A DNA stretch of 64,000 nt, from contig JBAKBP010010430.1 in NCBI GenBank assembly GCA_037953745.1, positions 1-64,000 on the forward strand. The letters are read 5' to 3'. This stretch comes from Lithodes maja (Eukaryota > Arthropoda > Malacostraca > Decapoda > Lithodidae). The notes below the pieces were generated by a model. That model made no database searches and was not told where the DNA came from. It worked only from the letters and a program-made list of their open reading frames with translations. Both the position numbers and the translations under genes were made by a program. Positions 32,001-41,752 of this stretch are shown in pieces. Each line of letters begins with the position of its first letter. The stretch's first letter is position 1.

Positions 32001-34066
32001 CGACTCTCAAGAGTATGTTGCGGTGTTATTGCATGGAAAATGGGAAGGACTGGGATCTAGGTCTCCCATACGTTTTATTTGCTGCGAGAGAAGTACCTGA
32101 GGAGAGCTTGGGATTTAGCCCGAACGAGTTGGTTTTTGGACACAGGGTCAGGGGGCCCCTCCACATAGTCAAGGAGATCTGGGAGGGAGTCACAAAGCCA
32201 TGCTCGCTTCTAAAGTATGTAGTTGAAAGCCGTGAGAGAGTGCTAAAGAGCTTGGAGGTAGCAGGTCGGAACCTTAAGAGTTCACAAGCTCAGATGAAGG
32301 ACAGATACGACCAGAAGGTGAAGCTGAGGGAGTTTGAAGTAGATCAGGAGGTACTGATACTACTGCCTCTGGTGGGACACCCCTTGTCTGCCAAGTATTC
32401 TGGTCCGTATCGGGTTGTAAGGAAGGTTTCTGATCTCGACTATTTAGTAGCTACTCCTGATCGTAAGAAAAAGAACCAACTTTGCCATGTAAATCTGATG
32501 AAAGAGTATGTGAGGCGCCCCTCCGAGCCTCTCACTGTCCCGGTGTTGATCTGCAGCGATCGTGGTGGAGAAGGAGGAAGGGACAGTCAAGCTGCGGGGG
32601 AGGATAATTGGGATTGTCATGCTTCCGCGGATCAGTGGGCGGGGAATTCTAGACAAGTGGCTCACGAGTTGGTATTGCACCTGCCTGAGCAACAGCGTGT
32701 AGCTGTGCAGCACTTGTTTGATTCAAACCCAGCTGTTTTCGCGGAGCATCCTGGCCTCACTACTCAAGCGGTGCACGATGTCGATGTTGGGGACCACCCG
32801 CCCTTTAAATCAGTGCCATACCGTGTTCCCCCTATTAAATTACCAGCACTTAGGGAAGAGCTGGATTATATGCTGAAACGTGGGCTGATTTCTGAGGGTG
32901 CAGTAAGGTGGACTTCCCCAGTCACACTGCAGCCCAAACCAGATGGCAAGGTGCGGTTTTGTATAGATTTCCGCAGGTTGAATGGTTTAACCCCCACAAA
33001 TGCTTACCCTTTCCCTCGCGTGGACGACAGTGTGGATAAGATAGGAAAAGCCAAGTTCCTCACTAAGATAGACCTTGTTAAGGGTAATTGGCAAGTGCCC
33101 TTGTCTGAGCGAGCGCGAGAGGTGTGTGGGTTTGTGGTGGACGGTGCCACACATCGTTGCCATGTTATGCCATACGGGCTGAAAAATGCCCCTGCAACGT
33201 TTCAGAAATTAATGAACGACATTGTAGCCGACATTCCCAACTGTACGGTGTACCTAGATGATGTCATAATATACGACGAGGATTTTAACAGTCACTGTGC
33301 TCACATCGGACAGCTTTTTAATAAACTGAATGAAGCAGGTTTGGTGGTAAACCTGGGTAAGTGCGATTTTGTCAAAGCCACAGTTTTGTACCTGGGGTTC
33401 GAGGTGGGGATGGGTCAGGTGTGCCCTCCACAGACAAAGATCAAAGCCATCGATCAGTTTCCCCAGCCTACGACTAAGAAACAAATCATGCGGTTTCTAG
33501 GTATGATAGGCTATTATCGTCGCTTCATCAAAGGCTATTCGACTGTACTTGCACCTTAAACTGACTTATTATCTAAGGACAAGAAGTTCCGGTGGTCTCC
33601 TGAGTGTGCAGAAGTGTTTTCCTTGGTGAAACACCTGTTATGTACCCACCCCATACTCAGGGCCCCGGACTTCAGCAGACCTTTTCAGCTGGCGACTGAT
33701 GCCAGTGGCGTAGGGGCTGGGGCTGTCTCGTTACAGACAGATGATGAAGGTATCGAACATCCAGTGAGTTTTTACAGTAAAAAATTCAATTGTGCACAAA
33801 GGAATTACTCTGTAATTGAAAAAGAACTCCTGGTGATAGTGCTGGCGCTGAGGCACTTCGATGTATATGTTCCTGCTTTCAGACCAGTCGTAGTGGTTTA
33901 TACCGATCATCACCCTCTGAAATTCTTGAATCAGTTTCATAACCGGAATATGAGGCTGACCAGGTGGTCACTCATGCTTCAGGAGTATAATCTGGACATA
34001 CGCCATATTGCCGGTTCTGATAACGTGATAGCGGATTGTCTATCAAGGGTGGATGATGTTGGTTAG
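29009..34066 (+). pseudogene. e2 Gag-Pol polyprotein with three stops
   Basis: A single frame from ATG 29009 to 34066 (about 1,685 codons) contains TGA 29627-29629, TGA 31994-31996 and TAA 33557-33559. Domains by approximate residue: SAP-like GMRKDQLRTLIL (about 70), coiled coil (150-205), SCAN-like capsid (265-400), CCHC knuckle CFACHKEGHFANAC (451), protease DTGAS (538), integrase H2C2 (828-870), integrase core with D958 and E994 at DD35E spacing, GPY region (about 1130), RT with D1355 and YLDD (1415), RNase H with D1564, E1604 and D1633. The first integrase catalytic position is Asn (AAT 31703-31705) where e3 has Asp. Gag and Pol need no frameshift. Integrase precedes RT, as in Gmr1-like Ty3/Gypsy elements. 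Confidence 0.9.
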
Positions 34067-34385
34067 ACTGCCACAGGATTGAGGGTTGAGTCTGGAGGAA
34101 AATAGGCTGTCACTGTAGTTCAGCCGAAAAAAAACAAATTAAAAAAAAGCAAAAACCTTATAAAAACTCTATATTTTTTATAACGTGTAGAATTTTGTAT
34201 AAGATGTTGTAGCAGTATCTAAGTTGAATGTTTCCGCTTATTGTCGCTAAGTTAGTTGAACTTGCTCGGTGGAGCGCAACAGTCTTTATTTTTGTTTTAT
34301 ATAGTGCCTTGTGTCGCAACAGTGTGTGGTACTATGAGAAGCTTTCTGTTAGATATGAAGAACTTAGTCAAGGGTCTTATATCTT

Positions 34386-34393
34386 GGGGGAGG
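34386..34393 (+). promoter_or_regulatory. e2 polypurine tract
   Basis: GGGGGAGG immediately before the 3' LTR, identical to that of e3. It would prime plus-strand DNA synthesis. Confidence 0.75.
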
Positions 34394-36287
34394 TGTGACG
34401 CTTCTGCATAGTAGGCACGTGCGGGCATGCGCGCACGTTGGCTGCCCAGCCGTTTAGAAACCGGCTGATGGCAGCCGATCGGCAGGCTTTTCCTTAGTAT
34501 ATATCCTACGACAATGTAACTAATGTCTGGGATATTCTTATGTTGTTTCACAGCTTGTAGCTGCCCTTATTCTTAACCAACGCATCTTAGTATATTTTAT
34601 TCTCGATAGTTGATTGTTTCATTATAATATATAAGATGTAAGTCTAGTGAGGGCGGGAGGAGACGAGCGGGAGAGAGAGACCGGCTTGGGACGTTGCTTC
34701 GCTTGCCAGCTTGGGACGAGCCTGAAGCGTTGCCATATGCATTTGATTGCAACGTTAGGCTTAGTTTCGACTCACGCACGGGGTAGAGGATTTTGACCCG
34801 GCAACTGTGTTGAATGTTGCCAAGCATGGGATGTATTCTGCATGCCTAGGGCGGGGTCCAGACAGATTCAAGACTCAGAGCTCACCTCACTGTCGTACCC
34901 TTTGGACCCCCTTGATATCTATCCCTCTCAACCCCACTTAGAAACTTTCTCTCTTACTTTGTATACCTTCCTTCCACTACTTCACCAATCTATTTAATTA
35001 TCCCATCCCCTTGATAGACCTTATATCTATTATTGTATTAACAACGAGCTCTCAGATAACTAGATAGGATTTTGGGCCTTATGCAGAGATGTAATTGTTA
35101 ATGAGACCTAGGAAGCTTTTTTGTTGTCTCATATTTGGTGGTTTCATGCTTGCTAGTGTGTTCTTGTGTCAGGTTAGCAGGGGCTAGACCGGAGGGGAGG
35201 CTTTTTGCGATCCTTTAAGTAAAGTCTGCTGGTGCGAGTCCTGTGGACCCGCACGACTTTACTAGGATACCCGTGGGAGTCTGGGGGCATTTTCTTGTCT
35301 GTGTCCCTGTGTGTCTAGTGTTGTGTTGTGTGAGGGCCCTTGCCTAGTCCACTCAGCACTGCGCTAGCACGTCTTGCTTTTGTTTTAGGGTCGCCAGGAG
35401 AGAGTCAGATACTTGCGATCTGAGTCTCTCAAGAGAGCACCCTTTCAATTAGAGTAATTTGGCGCACAGACTTGGGAACGTCCCGAGGCTAGAGCAGGTG
35501 GCTCAGCCCGGGTATCCGAAGCCTATATCCTTCCGGCTAGACCTCTGCCACCTGGCAGATTAACAGCTAGGGGTTTATCATCTCTGTATGCTTGTTATTG
35601 TGCCACAGTTTACCGTTTTTGTGAGCATTGTGAGTCAGGGTGTGGGTTAGAGACTCTGTCCGAGCAGGCTTGCCTGACTAAGAGTGAGAAGCACACCTGT
35701 ATGTGGTTATGTTGCGAGTTGCTGCCTTTATTTAATTATACCTATGCCATTATACACTGTAGGTCCTATCACTAGTATTTATTCCTGCTTATGAGTTAAG
35801 AGTTCTCTAAATCCGTAACGTACTTTCTTTGCTAAGCATCAGATCCTACAGTAGCCGCATGCAGTTTAGAAACCCGCATCTTGTCTACCGGTACGATGTT
35901 TTGAGGACTGTTTGCTTTCACCTTCTTTCACGCAGGGGTGATTAGTTGTATTAATTAACGTAACGTTAAATGTACTTTCTTCTAGTTTGTTATTTAATTG
36001 TTTCTGCAATTTAATTCCGTTATCTATCTTTTCCTTGAAGCTTTAAGTCAACTTAATTGTGTGATCTTTTATATAGCCTGCTTGACTATCGGCAGTCTAT
36101 AGTGCGTGCACCCTGTAACCGAGTCATAGGATACCTCGTTGTCCAGGCAGGACTCTTGACGGTTTAGGGTGGTTTGTTGCCTGGGTTTATGGATAAGGGT
36201 TGGATCTAGCGTTTTCCGTTGTTGCTTGTTGCCGCATACCTAGTCCAATAGAAAGAGCCCAGTGTTTATATATCCCAGGACGTAACA
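34394..36287 (+). repeat. e2 3' LTR
   Basis: 1,894 bp, TGTGACGC...CGTAACA. It has the same structured motif at 35388-35442. Confidence 0.95.
35388..35442 (+). promoter_or_regulatory. Conserved structured LTR motif (e2, 3' LTR)
   Basis: Identical in sequence to the copy in the e2 5' LTR. Confidence 0.75.
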
Positions 36288-36291
36288 GCGG

Positions 36292-37709
36292 GCTTCTGTG
36301 TAACTTGCCTCCTGTATGAGGGTCCACAGGAGCTGTTCTCCTCAGGACAGGCTTGGCGCGCATGCTTCTAACATCCCTTTGCATACTCTCTCCCGATCAC
36401 CCCCTTTAACACTGTCTCTCTCTCTGACCTTCTTCTTTTCCATTGCTTCTCACCTTTATTCAATTACTTGTCCCCTTGGGTTCTGCATACGGTTTCCATA
36501 GCCGGCCCATTGTATTGTATGCGCCGTCCTCTGAGATATTTACATGTACTTAGAATAGGTTTTGAGGGTTCTTAGTTAGTAGAGGTTGGGAACTTAGTGT
36601 GTCTCCATTATTGATTTAGTGTTTCTGCTCTTTTATTTAATGCTAGACTGGGATAAGGTAACTGTAGTCGTTGTCCCCGATGTGTGTATGGTTTGATAAT
36701 ACCTACACGACTTCGACCGGTCCTGTTGTAGCTTGTGTTGTCTTTTCGCTTGCGTCCTTTGCGAGTGCAGCATTGTGTTGACTGAGGGTTTTGGCCTGTT
36801 CCAGTTCCACACTTTGCTGCCTCTTTGCTTGTCTTTAGAGGGTCGCCAGGATAGAACCAGATACTTGTGATCTGGATCTATCAAGAGAGCACCCTAGTCA
36901 ATTAACGTAACTTAAAGGATGCAGTCTTAAGGACATCGCTAGGCTACGAGCCTGTCTTGCTCAACCACAGTTCCTTACCTAGAGTATTCCAGCTAGACAT
37001 TATTAATCGAGTAGACACTTATTAGTATTTAATATAAGCTCTTTGATATGTACGCATTATTATTCACAGCATTTATTAGTCTAGGTTGTTGTTGAGTTGC
37101 AGAACCATAGCAGACTGTTTCGTTGATGAGGAAATATTTCTTTTAGTGTCGAGCATTGCTACCGTTGCGCATTTATAGTATTCTCGTGTCAGTTAACATT
37201 ATATGTCCTATCTTTTAGTGTATTCCATTTACATGTGTGGCGTCCTGCCTCCTGCCTCTATATGGTTTAAGATACGAGCATCTTATGAGCATCAGACTTT
37301 CTTCAGAAGTTTCCAGGTCTATGCTGTAGGACTATACTTCACTTTCTTTCAGATAGGAGTGAAGAGTTTATTGTTGTTTAGAGTAACTATATTGAAGCAT
37401 CTTTTTATTGTATTAAATCTTGCAGTGATTTAATTGATCTTTTCATAGATTCCTTTTTATGCATTTTAACGTAACTTGCATCTTGTTTGTTATCAGGCTA
37501 TACCAGTGTGGGTTAGCCTGAAGTAGAGTACATTTATGCCCAGTTAAGGATACCCCGCTATCGCAGATTAACTCTGGAGGGTATAGGTGTTTTTGTTCGC
37601 CGGCATATAAGTTCGAGGGCTTGGATCTAGCGTACCGTTGTTGCATAGTGCCCTATTACTAGTCCAATCATTAAGTGCCCTTGTTTTATTCGTAGCCCCG
37701 GTCGTAACA
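36292..37709 (+). repeat. e1 3' LTR, second part
   Basis: Continues the e1 LTR after e2 (GCTTCTGTGTAACTTGCCTC onward) to CGTAACA at 37709. Relative to the 5' LTR it has about 19 extra bp near 36520 and about 10 extra bp near 36727. Confidence 0.9.
36840..36894 (+). promoter_or_regulatory. Conserved structured LTR motif (e1, 3' LTR)
   Basis: Same sequence as the e1 5' LTR copy, although the two LTRs differ at many other positions. Confidence 0.75.
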
Positions 37710-37713
37710 CAAG

Positions 37714-38875
37714 GCTAAAATAAGGCGTGAATAATTTCTAAAGCATGCACAATGAAAGTTAATAAACACAATGCTGTCTTTCTCAGTAATAAAGTCTAGC
37801 AGTGGCATAAAAGGTATCAGGAAACTAGGCGGAGCGCAAGCATGCTCGTAGCCCACTGTCTCCCCTTGAACAGATTTCCCTTATGTTACGTTAAGTGACT
37901 TGGAGGCTCTCTTGGTAAGTCCAGATCTCTAGTATCTGGTCTTGCCCTGGCGCTCCACAAAGGTCAACAAAATGAGGTAGCAATCATACAGGTAAGAGTA
38001 GGCAAAAGCCCTTTACCTGTATACTGCTACACTCGCAAAGGAAAATATGCACAAGGGTTACAGGCTAGCAAGCTTCGTCGATGTTGTACAGGCTCTGACT
38101 TGCCACATACATAACTCAGACAATGACCAAAGATACCTTCCACTGTCTAGCATTAAATAATGGGAAAGAACAGCTCAATAATTAGAAGCACCCCAACACT
38201 AGGCTACCAAATGACTATGACTCTAATACTCCCTAAAACTAGTGCAAACATATATGGAGAGCTGGTGCTGGTAATACGACTGGCCGACTATGGAAGTCGT
38301 ATGCAGAACCAGAAGGGGATAAGTAATTGAATAAAGAGAGAAGTATGAAAACGAAGAAGTTCAGAGGGAGAGAAAGTAGTACAGGGGGTTATATGGGGGA
38401 CAGATTGCAAAGGACATGTAGGACCAAGCACGCTGTGCCAAGCTCTGAAGGAGACACGTGGGCAGGAGCCCGCACCACCCTCACAGGACCGCGGCCTCCA
38501 ATCACAGACAACTACGTCATGAAGAGCAAGCGTCCTATGACGTAGCCAGGCCCGCCGGCCAATCACGGGCGTGGGATACTCCTCCGAGCGAGGGAGGCAT
38601 ACGTACATACACACGCACACACTACCACCTCGCTGCCTACCTCGCTCTTTCTCCTACAACTTCACACAATGCATCTTATATTCTATCAATGATATAAAAT
38701 GCTTCCAAGTGTCACAGACAAGAATAAAGACCACCACTGATCTGTCTGTGACAACATGAACTCTATGAAAGAAAGAACATCGTTCTACGATTATTGTAGC
38801 CCATATCACTGCCCTGGCGAGCGCTAGCGAGTTACGAGTGCATTCTGGCAAGCTGGCAAGCTGGCCAGCGTAACA
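37714..38875 (-). repeat. Solo LTR e0, 5' part (minus strand)
   Basis: Read on the minus strand from 38875: TGTTACGCTGGCC..., then a CTCGCTAGCGCTCGCCAGG stretch like the start of the e1 LTR, continuing to the e1 insertion point. The rest of the LTR is 20370-19710. Confidence 0.85.
37902..37956 (-). promoter_or_regulatory. Conserved structured LTR motif (e0, minus strand)
   Basis: On the minus strand: outer helix GGAG/CTCC, loop strands CGCCAG and AAGAGAGC identical to the other families, inner arms GGCAAGACCAGAT and ATCTGGACTTACC, loop ACTAGAG. Compared with e1 and e3, inner positions 2, 5 and 6 change as pairs, position 3 is unpaired (C-A), and the A-A mismatch at position 7 is kept. Confidence 0.75.
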
Positions 38876-38982
38876 AGACGTAGCATTTTACCGTCAGCTT
38901 GATATAAACGGTATAATTGTTTTCTTTGAATATTGGAGAGCATGTTCATTACATGTTCTAATGTGACCAATAAACTGGTCCG

Positions 38983-39349
38983 TTAAGGGGAGATGGGCTG
39001 GTTTTTGTGGCCCCCTTCTCCCTCGTGTTTAGCCCCATTAGTTTTGACATTTAAGACGTTTGCCCCATTAGTTTGTCGATTTTAAGACCCATCGCCCCAT
39101 GTCTTTGTAAATATTAAGACCTTTCGTGCTATTAAGGTGTCTATTTTTTTCCAGACGAACGATTGTGAGCCAGTAATTTTGGAAGAACCAGCTTCGGCCT
39201 GGACATTTTTCTACCGAAACATTTACAAATTAATCTAGAATCTAATGGATATTTTATAAAGTTTGATGGAGGTCTAGGGAGGAAACTAAAAAAGAAAAGA
39301 AAATCATTATATGCAATAATCGACCAGAAAGTAAATTCTTCCCCATTAA
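38983..39349 (-). mobile_element. Family A MITE, minus strand
   Basis: TTAA at 38983-38986 and 39346-39349, starting GGGGAGATGGGCTGGTTTTT. The internal core is in inverse orientation. The distal end is degraded (CTTCCCCA). Confidence 0.85.
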
Positions 39350-39487
39350 TTTAACCCTTTATCGGTCAAGCGACTAAAATCGATCATGCGAGGGATGAAC
39401 ACAATTTGGACCTATGAGCGCGCGAATATTCACTATCTCCAAGAACACTCCTCCCTTCAAAGGGTTCACCATTTACATAGCCTGTAA

Positions 39488-39853
39488 AGCTCGGTTCACA
39501 AATGCACGAATTAACGTCACGTCCGTCCCCAACCAAGAAAATAGGCAGGACGGCATCAATTTGGAGGCCCCATGTGGCCACGATGGCCACTAGGGCCGTT
39601 CCAACATTTTTTTGCCGCCGTTCCCATCCCGTTAATCGTCGTCTAAACGTCGCCAGTCGTCGTCTAGACGACGACTGCTCCCGTGTGTGTCCGTGTGTGT
39701 CCTGTGGGTGTCCCCGACATAACACGTTTTCTGGCAGTTGCCCCGACCCACACGGACCATTTTATGCTGCACAAAAAGGACGCCGCCTAGGCACGGCGAA
39801 TTAAGGGGTCGGGGACGGACGGGACGTTAATTCGTGCATGTGTGAACCGAGCT
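39488..39853. mobile_element. TAA-flanked MITE X1 (PIF/Harbinger-like)
   Basis: Ends AGCTCGGTTCACA and TGTGAACCGAGCT, flanked by TAA at 39485-39487 and 39854-39856. The inverted termini extend inward (GCACGAATTAACGTC, CGTCCGTCCCC). A 3-bp TAA duplication suggests the PIF/Harbinger group (inference). There is a perfect 22-nt palindrome at 39655-39676. Confidence 0.7.
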
Positions 39854-39856
39854 TAA

Positions 39857-40158
39857 AGCTCCGTGTAGGTCGGGGCAACTGCCAGAAAACGTGTTATGTC
39901 GGCACACCCACAGGACATACACGAACACACCGGACACATACGGGAGCAGTCGTCGTCTATAACGCAGCCTGGCGGCGTCTAGACGACGACTGGCGGCGTC
40001 TAGACAACGATTAACGGGATGAGAACGGCGGCAAAAAAACGTTGGAACGGCCCTAGTGGCCATCGTGGCCACATGGGGCCTCCAGATTGATGCCGTCCTG
40101 CCTATTTTCTTGGTCGGGGACGGACGTGACATTAATTCGTGCATGTGTGAACCGAGCT
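39857..40158. mobile_element. TAA-flanked MITE X2, inverted partner of X1
   Basis: Begins AGCTCCGTGTAGG directly after the TAA that ends X1, and ends CATGTGTGAACCGAGCT followed by TAA (40159-40161). Most of it is the inverse complement of X1 (GGCAACTGCCAGAAAACGTG, GGCCATCGTGGCCACATGGG, GCCTATTTTCTTGGTCGGGG), so X1 and X2 form a large back-to-back inverted pair. Confidence 0.65.
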
Positions 40159-40241
40159 TAAAGGTGAAAGAAAATAACATATTGTATTATTGTAATCGGT
40201 GACGTTCTTTTATATTCATCTATTAGATGACTATATTCAGT

Positions 40242-40510
40242 TTAACTCCTTCAGACATATTATGTTCCAATAAGTCCGAGGAGGCGGGAGCCCCGGGATC
40301 ATTGCCACTGCCTCGCACTACACTCACAACAACACTGCGGCCGTTAGAATTATCGGAGGTGGCTGAGGTTGCCACCAACGGTTTTATCGTAAGGTAACTT
40401 ATCGGACTTACTGAGCTCCATATGACGCTAGTGCGTCATATAACTTATTATAGAGGCATGGAGATAAGTCCATATGACGCGATCGCGTCATATATGTCTG
40501 AGGGAGTTAA
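40242..40510. mobile_element. TTAA-flanked MITE with two TGACGC palindromes
   Basis: Ends TTAACTCCTTCAGACATAT and, inverted, TTAACTCCCTCAGACATAT, a 19-bp terminal repeat with one mismatch that includes the TTAA. It contains a perfect 22-nt palindrome at 40472-40493 and a near-palindrome at about 40422-40443, both built from TGACGC...GCGTCA. It is a piggyBac-type MITE by its TTAA and unrelated to families A-C. Confidence 0.8.
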
Positions 40511-40754
40511 TATGGTCCTCCAGTAATTAACAGGCTTCGAACTATCTCAACCAACTTTACTACGACGGAGCCTTCTTAAACTTCTCAAAATTGTCTAAAT
40601 ATAGGTGGAATTATATATAAAAAACGTCACTGGTACAGAAGGATTAAGTTGAGCGAGTACTGGTAGTAGTAAACTTTGTTTATGGGACACATTGCACATA
40701 CACACACGCACACATATACACACACACACATATGCAATATATATATTATATATA
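40511..40754. other. Spacer with (CA)n and (TA)n tracts
   Basis: Short CACACA tracts at about 40694-40735 followed by TATATA. No gene is seen. Confidence 0.7.
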
Positions 40755-41752
40755 CAGTATATCAAATCAAATTCAATCCAATCATTTATTTAGCTCATAA
40801 ATTTACAAGGATAGTTTTACACAATAATTTATATAAGCTGAGCCCGCTAAGCATTTGCCTTCCAGCAGGCATCTTGTATTATGTTGATGCTGTCACTAAT
40901 GATACACGGCAGCTATGAGGGAAACAAAAAAACTTACAATATAAGCAATTAGTACTAAAAAGAAGAGACCAAAATGTTTAAAGTAAAATAATAAATTATA
41001 CAACAAATTATTAGAAACATCAAGTGGTCTCATTCAAAAAGGTATTCTATACTGGAGTGTATTGCATGATAAGGTAATGTTTTGTTTTATTTATATATGC
41101 ATTAATGGAGGATGAAGACTTGATAGCATTGGTAAGTGTTCCATAATTGACAACCTTGATATTGTACAAATAATTGTGACTGGGTGGAAGAAACAAATGG
41201 GATTGCCAAATCGTTTTCTTTTATAAGATTATAATTAGCATTATGTTTAATTTTATATTCAATAGGACAATGTATTATGTTATTTAGGGATTTATATATA
41301 TAAGAATAGATATTGGTTAAAAATGTCATTCAGTCTTAACATTTTCAACAGAATAAAAAGGGGCTGCATATGCTGCGTCCTAGGACTGTGGGTCATAAAT
41401 AAAATAAAAAGTGGTTGCAGCTGAGCTTGATATGTTGAAGACCATATTGTTTTCCAATATAAGAGGTGGGGATAAATTAATGAAAAATATATAAGGCAGA
41501 GTGCTTGCAATGACAGTTTATATAAGGCAGAGTGCTTTCAATGACAATTTATCTCTGATTTTATACATGATACCGCACAGTTGAGATACCTTAAGCTTGA
41601 GCGCAATTGCATGAGCTTTCCAATTTATTTGTTTATCTATGAGAACTCCTAAAAATGATTGTTCAATCTTACATGTAATATCAGATCCATAACATTGTAA
41701 GGGTACCCATTCATTATCAACCTTTTTTTCTTGATAATAACATAGAGTAGGT

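Larger units (their letters stand above)
26902..36287 (+). mobile_element. LTR retrotransposon e2 (Gmr1-like), near full length
   Basis: The two LTRs are of equal length (1,894 bp, 26902-28795 and 34394-36287). Target duplication GCGG at 26898-26901 and 36288-36291, primer-binding site, polypurine tract and a full-length Gag-Pol region are all present. By eye the LTRs differ at roughly 25-30 positions (about 1.4%), so the insertion is fairly recent but not new. It lies inside the e1 3' LTR, which must therefore be older. Confidence 0.95.
20371..37709 (+). mobile_element. LTR retrotransposon e1 (Gmr1-like), carrying e2
   Basis: LTR ends TGTGACG...CGTAACA and target duplication CAAG (20367-20370 and 37710-37713). 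The 5' LTR is 20371-22171. The internal region is 22172-26485. The 3' LTR starts at 26486, is broken by e2, and resumes to 37709. The 5' LTR is 1,801 bp and the rejoined 3' LTR about 1,834 bp, with three short extra segments in the 3' copy and many substitutions, so e1 is older than e2 and e3. It inserted into the solo LTR e0. Confidence 0.9.
19710..38875 (-). mobile_element. Solo LTR e0, split by nested element e1
   Basis: On the minus strand an LTR with TGTTACG...CGTAACA ends runs from 38875 to 19710 and is flanked by a 4-bp target duplication, AGAC (19706-19709 and 38876-38879). It is interrupted by e1. The two parts (19710-20370, 37714-38875) sum to 1,823 bp, close to the 1.8-1.9 kb LTRs of e1-e3, and no internal coding region is attached. 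This is what LTR-LTR recombination leaves. Its sequence is related to but clearly diverged from the e1 LTR. Confidence 0.85.
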
